From: Leptobrachium leishanense
Taxonomy: Eukaryota; Chordata; Amphibia; Anura; Megophryidae
Length of the DNA: 64,000 bases
Assembly (NCBI GenBank): GCA_009667805.1
Contig: CM019064.1
Span: forward strand, 268,627,662-268,691,661
Direction of reading: 5' to 3'
Under the pieces are notes generated by a model. It ran no database searches and was not told where the DNA came from. It saw only the letters and a list, made by a program, of their open reading frames with translations. Positions 1 through 10,191 of the stretch are shown here, in pieces. How positions within the stretch are numbered: position 1 is the stretch's first letter; the number at the start of each line of letters is the position of its first letter. Both the position numbers and the translations under genes were made by a program.

Positions 1-98
1 TATGACCGCTATCGCGTATTCCGTGAAAAAATACGTCCATTCGTTTGAACGCACTTTTTCACGGACAATTCGAAAAATGCGTTCGTCTGACTCTAGCC
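1..98 (-). mobile_element. PIF/Harbinger-like MITE, partial (copy 1)
   Basis: The window begins inside a non-autonomous element that ends with the terminal motif CGTCTGACTCTAGCC, followed by TTA. The same terminus and the internal text (CGCACTTTTTCACGG, GACCGCTATCGCG) recur at 22.2, 28.6, 31.1 and 53.0 kb. GGCTAGGGTCAGACGAACGC-type ends with 3-bp TAA/TTA flanks fit PIF/Harbinger; the superfamily is inferred and no transposase is present. Confidence 0.6.
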
Positions 99-101
99 TT
101 A

Positions 102-120
102 GTGTCCTTGGGCAAGACAC
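102..120 (-). repeat. SINE core fragment between two MITEs
   Basis: GTGTCCTTGGGCAAGACAC is the reverse complement of the core of the SINE at 1.8-2.0 kb. It is isolated between MITE copy 1 and the MITE at 124-571. The rest of the same SINE resumes at 575, so it reads as a remnant of one SINE split by two insertions. Confidence 0.6.
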
Positions 121-123
121 TAA

Positions 124-571
124 GGCTAGGGTCAGATGAGCGCATTTTGTACGGACAGTGCGTCCGTGCAGTACGGACGTACTTACTGACTGACAACAAG
201 GTAGTGGCCACACAGTCCGTTTTTTTCACTGACGGATTTTTTGACTGATGTAGCAGGGAAAATAAATTACAATGAAAAAACATTCTGTCCGTCAAAAATG
301 CTGGACGTATAAATGCAGTCCGTCTGACCACGCTCCATCACTCACACACAAAGCTATGTGGACGTTGTGGACGTGGCACACTCCGCACGTCCGTTCTAGC
401 AGTATTACGTTCTTGCCTAACCTGCGTCCGTTTGCAGCGTCCGTCAGCCCCCGCACTTCTGTGCGGACGTACTTCGTGTGTGGGGCTCCATTTAACACAA
501 TTGTATGCTATCACGGACGTACTTATGTGCGGCAACACGGACGTTAACACTGCGTTCGTCTGACCCCAGCC
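124..571 (+). mobile_element. PIF/Harbinger-like MITE, divergent subfamily
   Basis: The element begins GGCTAGGGTCAGATGAGCGC after TAA (121-123) and ends CGTCTGACCCCAGCC before TTA. The termini match the family seen at 31.1 and 53.0 kb, but the interior is different (repeated GTACGGACGTACTT-like text), so this is a subfamily. There is no transposase. It sits inside a SINE. Confidence 0.6.
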
Positions 572-574
572 TTA

Positions 575-660
575 ACGGTACATACTCGCCACCCAGGACA
601 TACTTGAAAACGAGAGAAATCTCATTGTATCCATCCTGGTAAAATACTTTCTCCAAAAAA
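575..660 (-). repeat. tRNA-derived SINE, 3' part
   Basis: The text TACTCGCCACCCAGGACATA... down to ATCCTGGTAAAATA, followed by an A-rich stretch at about 654-665, matches the 3' half and tail of the SINE at 1808-2012 in the reverse-complement sense. It continues the fragment at 102-120 across the MITE insertion. Confidence 0.6.
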
Positions 661-666
661 AAAAGA

Positions 667-1807
667 GCACCTTTGGCATCTTCACTTTTTGAATGCAACC
701 CTCATCATCCTAAGCATCTATCCCCATTGTATTATATTTCTGAAATAGGACATGCAATTTATGTTTTCACTGTCATACCAAGCATGTTTCCACTGCAGAT
801 AATTTTAGGAACCTTTTTTTCCCTCGGCTGAGCTTTATAATTTGTTCATCCTGCCAGTTACATGAGACTAAAATTGTTCAGTTCCATTGAAAATGTTAAA
901 TGGTTACAAATAGATCCTCTTAATTATTAATAGAAACACAGAAAATATAGAAGTAGCCTACAGTGTTGTATCAGTATGACTGGAAATGCAATAACCTACG
1001 TGCACACATGTGGATTAAATGGGGAGGCCTATTGAAGGACCAACAGATGTGATGAGGGTTGCAATGGGAGAAAAGGTCACGCTCCCTCCCCAGGTCACAG
1101 TTTGTTGTTTGTGTGTCTCCTTCCTGTGTCTGCTTCTTTTCAAGGCATGTAGTTGTTGTCTTATCTGTAGAAAATGAGTCAAGAATTGTTGGTGGGGTTG
1201 GCAAAAGAAGCTAATGAGCACTCTGGTTGCACCTTTATTTATTTATACAAGAGTTCAGGAAAGCCTAGGATAGACACATCACATATTGTTCCCACACTAA
1301 TCCTGCTACAATGAGTGACTCGTTCTTCAATCTCTCAGATGGCAACTCCTCATTTCTGTTTTCTGGTTTCTTATTCCTATATATCGATATTATTATAAAC
1401 ATTATTAAAAATAATTCTCTTAAGAAATGTAAAGCTCAATCACGCATTTTTACCCTTGGATTCATTGTTTTTAATATTACTTTGCAGCCTGTGGTGTATA
1501 CTGGGGTTGGAATATTTTAGCAATCTGAAAGTTGGCAAAGATTCTTGTTTGCCAATGTCTCTAGAATATATTTAAAGAAAAATTGTCACAGTGACAGTTC
1601 CTCATTCCCGTACTAAGATAAATGCTACATATAAAACACCCACAACCTACACAGCACCTTTGGGTGCAGCACTAACTCATTACTATGGTGCTCCAGGCAC
1701 AATAGTATTACTTATCTGCTCAGAAAATGACACGTCAGTCTTTTTTCCCAGTAGTGCATTGCAAGAAAAAGTGCTTTCACGTGCAGATACTGTATTATAG
1801 TTACACA
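667..1807. other. AT-rich non-coding flank
   Basis: No repeat termini, conserved coding text or RNA gene were recognised. Open frames here are short and have no recognisable domain. Confidence 0.5.
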
Positions 1808-2012
1808 TCTTTTTTTTTTTAAAGGATTTTACCAGGATGGATACAATGAGATTTCTCTCGTTTTCAAGTATGTCCTGGGTGGCGAGTATGTACTATTAGG
1901 TGTCTTGCCCAAGGACACTTACTGGAGAGGTGCTCTTGCCGGGATCGAACCCATGTCTCCACAGGCTCTCTCCACACAGAGCGGTGATGTTACCTCTACT
2001 CCACCCAGCCGG
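1808..2012 (-). repeat. tRNA-derived SINE, near full length
   Basis: On the minus strand this reads as a short retroposon: a head with a tRNA-like B box GGTTCGATCCC (plus coordinates 1941-1951) and an upstream A-box-like GGGTGGAGTAGAGG, then a core with AGTGTCCTTGGGCAAGACA, a body ending ATCCTGGTAAAATCC, and an A-rich tail (poly-T on the plus strand at about 1810-1822). The core resembles conserved centres of some vertebrate SINE superfamilies (V-SINE-like); that match is from recollection and unverified. Other fragments lie at 102-660, 20.15 kb and 37.7 kb. Confidence 0.6.
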
Positions 2013-2015
2013 TAT

Positions 2016-2195
2016 CAGGGCTATTCGGAGAGAGGTGAAAACCTTGAGAATGACTGGAGAATTGAAAATTCTAGGTCAAAATAGTCAAACCAGAAACATT
2101 CTCCCATTTATCTCTCTTTCCAAATTGGCTATTTGGTCTAGATTGTTCATTCTCCTGCCAATTCTCAAGGTTTTCGCCTGTCTCTGACTAGCCCT
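2016..2195. mobile_element. Palindromic MITE family A, copy 1
   Basis: CAGGGCTATTCGGAGAG opens a near-perfect inverted repeat closing at ACTAGCCCTG. TAT is present on both flanks (2013-2015 and 2196-2198). The arms carry AGGTGAAAACCTTGAGAATG and its complement. There is no coding capacity. Related copies lie at 2523, 14296, 19831 and 24056. Confidence 0.65.
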
Positions 2196-2522
2196 GTATG
2201 TTTGCTATTGCCAGTTTAATCTACCATACAATGAATATGAAGAAACAAAAATATTGGTTTGTTCCATTCGCTAAGAGGATAAGGCCCCTAGTGTTTTTAA
2301 GGTTAGTTTTATTAAATTCCGTGTGGTGGAAAAAACCCCGAAATATTTTAATAATGGAAATAATTGCCTGTTTAGTACTTACAAGAAGTTAATCATATTT
2401 TTACGGAAGTCTGCATGAGCCAGCAGACTCTGTGCCCTATTCCAATGTTGTTAGTAACAGGAAGTTGGTAACGGAACAAATCCTGTGCCAACCAATATCC
2501 CTTAACGATTCTCTGTTAATTA

Positions 2523-2696
2523 CAGGTCTATTCAATAGAGGTGAAACTCAGGAGAATTGGCTGGAGAAGTGAAAAACCCAGGTCAAAATAGCCAAACCAG
2601 AAAAATTCTCCCATCTCACTTTCCACTCGGCTATTTGGTCTAGATTGTTCTCTTCTGCCAATTCTCCTGAGTTTCACCTTTTAGCAAATAGACCTG
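2523..2696. mobile_element. Palindromic MITE family A, copy 2
   Basis: The inverted repeat runs from CAGGTCTATTCAATAGAGGT to its complement ending AATAGACCTG. The arms share the GTGAAACTCAGGAGAAT and TCAAAATAGCCAAACCAG text of the family. Flanks are TTA and TAT, so no exact duplication survives. Confidence 0.6.
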
Positions 2697-2699
2697 TAT

Positions 2700-4665
2700 G
2701 GATATTCATACCCAGCCACTGTATTAGCGGTTCGAGTCACAATCATTTGCAGCAGCAGCAGATACCAGCAGTGGTGCCACACGCTGACACTTGTATTGGC
2801 TCCTGGAGTTCGTAGGGCTCCTTTAACGTATCATCGGAGGTAAGTTTAGAGTTTTGGTAATTTTATTTTAATGTTTTTAGAGATCTTCCAAAAGACAAAT
2901 CACTTGACACCAGGTTCATTGGAATTGCTCATTCTTCTCATTTTGGACACAAATTAATGACTCCTATAAATGCATAGAAGCCATTAATATACAGTAGGTA
3001 GCCAATAATTCCGAGCCACAAGTTATACTTGGGGCAAGGTTGGAGAGAGCACCTGCAGCAGCTGACAGCTGGAGCCATTATGTACAACAGTTCCAGCCGT
3101 TAATGGCAAAATTGGAGTAGAGCCTTCTGTATCTTTTTGGTTCAACAGGAGAGGGGTTATCTGCTGCTTTGTTCACAGTTGAGGACTAGGAGATGGGAGG
3201 GAGAATGAGATCATTGTACAGGGAAAGAAGGATGCAAAAGCAAGCAAAAAATTCAGAATAGTCAACCAAAAAAGAGAAACAATATACGTGTTTCTTCAGT
3301 AAGCCTTGAAATGAAGAAGCCCCAGGCTAGAGATGAAGTGCGTCTGCATAAGAGTGATATTTTTTAATCACATGTCCACTTTAAATCAGGAACCCGGAAG
3401 CGATGGAGCTTTCCTTCTCTCTACACCAAACACATCCAAATGGGCTTTTGCTGCAGCTCAACCAATATTCTGAGGACTGCATAATCATGAGAATTGTATT
3501 CATGTAAATTACGTTCTTAATAATAAATCTGTGGACTCTTTCAAACGTCCTCGTCTGGCTCTGTCCTGATACGTGGAGTTACCTTGGGGATCCATCACTC
3601 TCGAGGAGTCTGATCCTCCCCTGGGTGTGTGTCTGAGTGGCACATACAGTAGCTACTCTTTGGCTTGTGTGTGTGTGTATCACTTTAAGAGTTTTATTTA
3701 TTTAATTTCAATCTTATAGAAAGCACTACGGATAAGTATTTTTTTATATTGTAGGGTCTTTGTATGTTTGGTCCTTTTGTGAGTTCTTGCACAAACTATG
3801 GGGTTGTGCAAATACTGAATAGACGGATTTAAAAATCTCATATATAAACCTTTGCTGGGTTGTGTCAGATCAATGCAAAAACACATTTTATTGTTTAGCT
3901 TCGATGCATATATGTGATTATGTACTTTTAATTAATTCATTTTATCTTCTTTCTCACTTACAATCACTGATCATTGCTCCCCTTTCTATGCATCACAGCT
4001 ACTGCTTCTATTTTTATACCCTATTCTGTATTCTCATTCCTAATCCTTTTCCAGGCAACAGCCACAACGTCGTCCCTCACCAACCACTTCTCTGACTTTA
4101 GGATGCCATCCACATACTGATGCCAATCACTCATTGTTACATTGTATAATCACCACCTTCTCTGCAGCACAATCTGCTGCTTAGGACAAGTATTAATTTG
4201 TATTTCCAACAAAAGTAATGGTCAAACGTCTTCTCTCTCTTTGTCACCTTATTTCCAGAAACGTAAGACAACTCATCTTGTCTAGAGTAGCAGGGAGTAT
4301 AAAGAAAGATGATGTGCTGCCTATCATATGGCCATTTGAGGAAGTCTGAGTAGGAGAAAGGAAGCTGTGCTTGAACATTGAGGTTACATTACATGAGATA
4401 AACTACTATGAGATTATACCACTGAGACACTAACGTTCTTAGCCCATTTCCATTTCAAACAACTAATTTCTAAACAAGATCTTTCTAATCAGTAATGATG
4501 TCTATAAAGAGATACTCAATCATGCTCTATTTTTTGATCATCTTCTAGAACATGCAAGTATTGGGACACCAATACAATTTTACATAGCAATAGGGTGTGC
4601 CTGTGCACATTCACCACCCCCCGGGCATGCCTAACCACTGAGGCCACGTTCTCAATGTCGAAACA
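2700..4665. other. Non-coding flank with no recognised element
   Basis: AT-rich sequence with short GT runs (about 3666-3680). I found no terminal repeats, no long coding frame and no RNA gene. The small open frames have no family signature. Confidence 0.45.
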
Positions 4666-4667
4666 TA

Positions 4668-6289
4668 CAGTTGTGTTCAAAATTATTCAACCCCCACTGA
4701 AATTGAGTGTTTTGGCCAGTTTGACATTGATTTTGATCATTCAGTCATCTTGCTTACAATTAAATCAAAGAGGCACGTGTAGGTCAGACAAATATAACAT
4801 AACATTTATAATTAAATAACCACAAATGTATTTTCTGTGCTCACATCATTATCAGTTTTATTCAACCCCCAAGTGACATTCAATCTTAGTACTTAGTACA
4901 ACATCCTTTTACAGTTATAACAGCTTTTAAACGTGAAGCATAGCTTGACACAAGTGTCTTGCAGCAATCTACGGGTATCTTCGCCCATCCGTCATGGGCA
5001 AAAGCCTCCAGTTCAGTCACATTCTTAGGCTTGCGCACTGCAACTGCTTTCTTTAAGTCCCACCAGAGGTTCTCAATCAGATTTAAGTCAGGTGACTGCG
5101 ATGGCCACTCCAAAATGTTCCAGCCTTTAATCTGCAACCATGCTCTAGTGGACTTGGAGGTATGCTTGGGATCATTGTCCTGTTGAAAGGTCCAACGTCT
5201 CCCAAGCCTCAGGTTTGTGACGGACTGCATCACATTGTCATCCAATATCTCCTGGTACTGAAGAGAATTCATGGTACCTTGCACACGCTGAAGCTTCCCT
5301 GTACCTGCAGAAGCAAAACAGCCCCAAAGCATGATTGACCCCCCCCCCCGCCATGCTTCACAGTAGGCAAGGTGTTCTTTTCTTCATAGGCCTTGTTCTT
5401 CCTCCTCCAAACATAGCGTTGATCCATGGGCCCAAACAGTTCTAATTTTGTTTCATCAGTCCACAGAACACTATCCCAAAACTTCTGTGGTTTGTCCACA
5501 TGACTTTTGGCATACTGCAGTCGACTCTTCTTATTCTTTGGAGACAGCAAGGGGGTGCGCCTGGGAGTTCTGGCATGGAGGCCTTCATTACGCAGTGTGC
5601 GCCGTATTGTCTGAGCTGAAACTTCAGTACCCACATCTGACAAATCTTTTCTCAGTTCCTCAGCAGTCACACGGGGACTTTTCTCCACTCTACGCTTCAG
5701 GTAGCGCACAGCAGTCGAAGTCAGCATCTTCTTTCTGCCACGACCAGGTAGCGTTTCAACAGTGCCCTTTGCCTTGAATTTGTGAATGATGCTTCCTATG
5801 GTCTCTCTTGGTATGTTTAACATCTTTGCAATCTTCTTATAGCCATTGCCCTTCCTGTGAAGAGTAATCACCTCTTCTCTTGTCTTCCTGGACCATTCTC
5901 TTGACTTCACCATGTTTGTAACCACACCAGTAAATGTCTAGAAGGAGCTGAGTATCACAGTCATTTTAAAGCTGCCTAATTGGTGCTTATTATGCTTTAT
6001 TGCTGCTCCGTGACATCCACAGGTGTTTTCAATACCTGATTGAAAACACTTGAATGAACCTCTGTTCTTCAGAGTGGTAGTCTTTAAGGGGTTGAATAAT
6101 TGTGTCAATGAAGAATTCACAAAAGAAACATTTACTACTGTATTACAAAACCAATTGATGTCATTTTAGTTGCATATGGTTCTTTAAAAAGTCCTTGTAG
6201 GATTTCATTCTGAATACAATTACAAATGTACACTAAATTCCCTAAAACCCTTTACAGCATTGGGGGTTGAATAATTTTGAACACAACTG
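4668..6289 (-). mobile_element. Tc1/mariner (Tc1-like) transposon, copy 1
   Basis: A 1,622-bp element flanked by TA (4666-4667 and 6290-6291). The terminal repeats begin CAGTTGTGTTCAAAATTATT and close with the complement. A second, longer-range repeat of the terminus lies internally (TTCAACCCCCAAGTGACATT). The transposase is on the minus strand. A near-identical copy in the same orientation lies at 61448-63048; four differences over the first roughly 190 bases suggest recent activity. Confidence 0.9.
4886..5925 (-). pseudogene. Tc1-like transposase, frameshifted
   Basis: The minus-strand frame starts at 5925 (MVTNMVKSREWSRKT). It encodes the paired-type helix-turn-helix DNA-binding region (KKIAKMLNIPRETIGSII), a GRGRKK linker/AT-hook, and the first catalytic aspartate in SVLWTDETKLELFG. 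The frame breaks in a C-tract at about 5339-5349, where the conserved HGGG turn is encoded. Six C would keep the frame; about 11 are present. The second frame (down to 4886) holds the second aspartate in FQQDNDPKHTSK and the catalytic glutamate in PDLNLIENLWWDL. Thirty-four residues separate them, the DD34E spacing of Tc1 transposases. About 346 residues would be the family length. This copy has only this one evident break. Confidence 0.88.
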
Positions 6290-6300
6290 TATATATGTAT

Positions 6301-6498
6301 TGTGCTGAGCTGAGTAAGTGATGCATATTCATAAGGGTCAGATAACAGGAAGCGAGCTGGTGCCTCAGGAAGTGTTAGCTAGAGCCAGACAGGAAGTCAG
6401 TAAAGCACCTCAGATCTCATGACCTGAACATTAATAAAGGAAGTTGATTTAACAGAACCTTGTGGATCATTTCAGTACACAAAACAACTGAACAACAG
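6301..6498 (+). mobile_element. Short solo-LTR-like insert (tentative)
   Basis: A 198-bp segment flanked by ATGTAT on both sides (6295-6300 and 6499-6504). It opens TGTGCTGAGC, ends near AACAACAG, and contains an AATAAA-type signal (ATTAATAAAGG, about 6431-6441). This layout is that of a small LTR, but the end is not a clean CA and no partner LTR is present. Confidence 0.4.
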
Positions 6499-6508
6499 AT
6501 GTATGGCT

Positions 6509-7323
6509 AAGGGACGTGCAGTCAGGGGTGGCAGGTGAGGCAGGGCCTCTCCTTCCATTCCAGTAAATTAAAGTGCTGTGCTGTTGTGTTTGAAATGTAT
6601 TTAAATCTGTAAAATAAGAAATTTATATTCAAAAAAGTTCACATACTCACCTGCTCCATGCTCCCTCGCCATCCATCTCTGCTCCTCCGCTTTTTTTTTT
6701 TCTTTCAGCTTACCGGCTGCTGTGTGTGTGAACGCTACGCTAATTGCGGAGCTCAAGCTGGCTGAGTGATTTAGACTGAAGTCTGCAGCGTGCCTCTGGT
6801 GATGCCTACTTCCTGAATCTACGCTCCTCAGTGCCTCTGGGAGGCACTGACAGCAATTGAATTGCTTGAGCCAATGGGAAAGCCCCATTGGTCTCAAGCC
6901 ATTAATTTTTTTTAAATGGGGCCTCCCATGGATTGATTGATACAGGACAGTCATGTGACTGTCCTCGTCAGTCATGGGGGCCTGCCACTGGGCTGTGTGC
7001 CTGGAGGCACATCCTGGAGAGCAGCAACGATCCTGGGGAGCCCTAGTATGGCAAATTCCTATGCTTGGCACACTGGAATGTATATGGCACCCCGATGGCA
7101 CACTGGTATTATGGCACACTGCTGGCATTCTGTATTATGGCACACTGCTGGCACTCTGGTATTATGACATCAGCCAGTTCCTGGGGAGCACTGAACGGCC
7201 AGATCCTGGGGAGCACTGACAGCAGCCGGTTCGTGGGGAGCACTGAACCTACGTAACTTGTGTATATCTGGCTCTGATAATAGTCTGTGCCTCACCAACC
7301 ACTGACCTCACCACACGTCACTG
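6509..7323. mobile_element. hAT-type element, non-autonomous
   Basis: An 815-bp element with a perfect 8-bp duplication GTATGGCT (6501-6508 and 7324-7331). The termini AAGGGACGTGCAGTCAGG and the complement of GACCTCACCACACGTCACTG are degenerate inverted repeats of CAGTG(A/G)CGTG type. The right half contains tandem units around ATGGCACACTG and GGGGAGCACTGA (7065-7250). A 175-codon minus-strand frame (6601-7128) is not recognisable as a hAT transposase. The right terminus recurs inverted at 23548. Confidence 0.8.
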
Positions 7324-7374
7324 GTATGGCTTCGTGTTTATATTGTGGGAGGGTTTTGCCAGTTTCGATTTTAA

Positions 7375-7705
7375 CCCCTTAAGGACTCGCAGGTGGCACC
7401 CTTTAGGCGGCGGCTTTCGCTGGCAAAGAGTTCAGGTACGCCTCGTCAGCAGGTGCCCTTGCGCGGCACTGATTCTGGCCCGCCCCAAAGCCGACACACA
7501 GCATGCGTCATTGGCTGCAGGGGGACAACTTGAGTTCAGGCCGTCCCCGTGCAGCAATTGACGCGTGCTGTGAGTCAGCACGCGCAGGCTGCGGGGATAG
7601 GCAGAGGCAGTCCCATTGAGGACAGCAGGGCGTACATGTACGCCCTGCGTCTTCAAAGCCCTCCTGCTGCCAGGACAGCATAGAACGTCCTGCGGCCGTT
7701 AGGGG
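7375..7705. mobile_element. TTAA-flanked (piggyBac-like) MITE, copy 1
   Basis: TTAA at 7371-7374 and 7706-7709 bounds a 331-bp element opening CCCCTTAAGGACTCGCAGG and closing CCTGCGGCCGTTAGGGG. The interior is CpG-rich with GGCGTACATGTACGCC-like palindromes. TTAA duplication is characteristic of piggyBac and Kolobok; piggyBac is the more usual assignment for this terminus. Relatives are at 12961, 25615, about 49647 and 56400. Confidence 0.7.
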
Positions 7706-7991
7706 TTAAAGGGTACACAGCTTCTGGGGGGAACTGTTGGGACAAGTCAGCAGACCCCTCCCACACTCTTTTTAATTTTAACATTTTACCAATCTACCTT
7801 TTACCCTAGATAAGCCATTTTTCACAGTCCCACCCACACATTTGTCCTGGCACAGCTCTTCTGACTCACATGGTACACCAAATATTCTTTGATACAGTTT
7901 TCTCCATCACTGTTTAAGTAGTTTTCACGTTATCCTCAGCTTTGTTCTCCAATCCCATGTGAAAGGCTTGTTTAGACCCAAAATGTCAAAA

Positions 7992-8350
7992 TATTATTTT
8001 TATTACTATTCTTTATTTATATTGCCCCTGAATATTTTGCAGCGCTGAACAATGGACAGGATTAGAATACATTGAGACTGAACAACATTTAACAAACCAG
8101 TAGAGGAGGAAACAAGGGCCCTATTCCCGTGAGAATTTACAATCTAGAAAGGTTGGGGATGGAAACAAGAGGAGAGGACTGCAAGGTGAGAGTGATGGAC
8201 TGGTTGGGGCAGTGAGGTGTATTAGTGAGTCGGGTGGTAGGCTTGCCTGAATAGGAATGTCTTAAGAGAGCGTTTGAAGGAAGGAAAATGAGGGGAAAGT
8301 CTGACAGTATGAGGGAGAGCGTTCCAGAGGATGGGGGCTGTGTGTGAGAA
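7992..8350 (-). mobile_element. L2/CR1-like LINE, 3' segment
   Basis: On the minus strand this reads as the 3' end of a LINE: the end of the ORF, then the ATTGTAAATTCTCACGGGAA motif, then CAGCGCTGCAAAAT and an ATAAATAAAG-type tail. The same 3' layout occurs on the plus strand at 40.4-40.55 kb. The element continues beyond the LTR inserted at 8351. Confidence 0.75.
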
Positions 8351-9488
8351 TGTCATGCCCCACGCCGCGGTCGGACCGCGGCCGCCATGTTGGGACACCT
8401 TGCATACTCACCCGAAGTCCCTCGTGGCGCGTCGCTCCCTGGTTCCAGTCTTCAACTAGGAGGAGGAGAGACAGGATGTGTCCTACGCCACCTCCGGGAT
8501 CCAACTGAGCAGAAACCAAGCGCGCATGCGCGATCGTCCATCCCAAAGCATGAAGACTTAGGCCCTCTGCTGGTCAAGTAAAGGTACTGCATTACAGCTG
8601 CACTGGAGATTCTCGTATGCCACCAATTAACCTATCAAGTACTCAGGTATCCCAACTCCACCTACGAGCCCTAGGTGAATGGTGTTCTTATGATCCTCTG
8701 AACCCTATTTAAATCTGCCGCCTTTCCCAGTTCATTAACCAGGTTATACGGTGGTTCACCACCACGTTATCCAGTGGTCCCTCTTCGTATCTGCTCCAAG
8801 AGAATCCCGAGTTCCAGACCTGCTTCCACGGTACCAGCTCCATTTCCAGACCTACTTCCATGGTACCAGCTCCGCTTCCAGACCTGCTTCCACGGTACCA
8901 GCTCCGCTTCCAGACCTACTTCCACGCTACCAGCTCCGCTTCCAGACCTACTTCCACGGTACCAGCTCCGCTTCCAGACCAGCTTCCACGGTACCAGCTC
9001 CGCTTCCAGACCTACTTCCACGGTACCAGCTCCGCTTCCAGACCTGCTTCCACGGTACCAGCTCCGCTTCCAGGCCTGCTTCCACGGTACCAGCTCCATC
9101 TACAGGCTTGCTTCCACGGTACCAGCTCCATCTACAGGCTTGCTTCCACGGCACCAGTTCCATCTCCAGGCTTGCTTCCACGGCACCATCTCCATCTCCA
9201 GGCTTGCTTCCATACCAACGGTACCAGTTCCAGATCCTATCTTCAAGCCCAATTCATCTACCCTGGTCTATTTCAAAGATTACAACTCGTGTTATTTACC
9301 CCTACAATCCTTCGTTCTGGACTTTACTCTTGTCAAAGAAATCTTGCGTTATCTTTTGTTCTGGACTTATATTTTGTTCCATCCAGTAAATGCTCAACTG
9401 ATCATACATCTCCTGGTCTCCTTCTTCGGCTTGCCATTGGGTTCCATACACACAACACTACACAGGGGTCATAGCCTCTGCCCTTACA
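8351..9488. mobile_element. Solo LTR with internal minisatellite
   Basis: A 1,138-bp insertion beginning TGTCATGCCCC and ending CCCTTACA. It has a perfect 5-bp duplication GAGAA (8346-8350 and 9489-9493), and the interrupted LINE resumes directly on both sides. TG...CA ends with a 5-bp duplication fit a Ty3/gypsy or BEL-type LTR; no internal gag/pol region is present. A TATA-like CTATTTAAAT lies at about 8706. A CpG-rich 5' part with GGTCGGACCGCGGCCG is followed by a 32-bp tandem repeat. Confidence 0.75.
8816..9214. repeat. 32-bp minisatellite inside the solo LTR
   Basis: About 12 tandem copies of a unit containing TTCCACGGTACCAGCTCCG. The unit is not a multiple of three, so each frame cycles through the same three peptides and long open frames appear on both strands. 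These frames are by-products of the repeat and are not genes. Confidence 0.85.
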
Positions 9489-10187
9489 GAGAAATCCTGC
9501 AGTCTATCATGGGAAGAGGTGATGCTGGTAGAAGCTAGGCGCAGGTCACTGTTTGATCTTAGGGAGCAGGCTGGGGTCTATTTGCTGATTAGTGAGGACA
9601 GGTAGTGGGGAACTGAGCTAGTGAGAGCTTTGCAGGTCAGGGAAAGGATCTTGAATTTAATTCTACAGTGGATGGGGAGTCAGTGAAGGGAGTCGTAGAG
9701 AGAAGCGGCAGAGCAGCGGGTGAGGTGGATGAACCTGGTGGAGGCATTCAGAATGGATTATTACAATACTCAAGTCGGGAGAATGCAAGGGCGTGGATGA
9801 GTTGCTTTGTGGTGTTAGCGGTAAGAAATGGCTGAATTCTGGAAATAGTACAAGTTGGTAGCGGCAGGAGGAGGAAAGAGACTGAATGTGGGGGATGAAG
9901 GAAAGAGCAGAGTCACGTTTAAATCCAAGACAGCGAACCTGGCTTGATGGGGAGATAGTGATACCATCAACCATAATAGAGAAGTCAGGAGGAGGTGGGG
10001 AGGCATTAGAGGGAGGAATTAGTAGGAGTTCAGTCTTCGACATGTTAATCTTTAGGTAGTGAGAGGCCATCCAGGAGGAGATGCTAGATAAGCAGTTGCT
10101 TTCTTTGGAAAGGAGAGGAAGAGAGAGATGAGGGGTAGAGAGGTAGATCTGAGTATCATCAGCATAGAGGTGGTAATTAAAGCCAAA
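9489..10187 (-). mobile_element. L2/CR1-like LINE, reverse-transcriptase segment
   Basis: Minus-strand translation gives the palm-to-thumb part of a LINE reverse transcriptase ([24 protein letters not shown], then thumb text), broken by frameshifts. The sequence is interrupted at 8351 and at 10192 by LTRs. The plus-strand text around 10140-10187 is the complement of the [10 protein letters not shown] catalytic motif region (GGTAGATCTGAGTATCATC). Confidence 0.8.
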
Positions 10188-10191
10188 TGAT

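Noticed and set aside
1930..2012. Functional tRNA gene
   Set aside because: A B box and A-box-like text are present, but no cloverleaf could be drawn and the text continues into a SINE body with an A-rich tail.
7324..7331. Larger hAT element spanning from the Tc1 copy to 7.3 kb
   Set aside because: The exact GTATGGCT duplication at 6501 and 7324 fixes the borders.
8751..9538. Open frames of 77-254 codons on both strands with repeated LLPRYQLRFQT-like peptides
   Set aside because: By-product of the 32-bp minisatellite inside a solo LTR.
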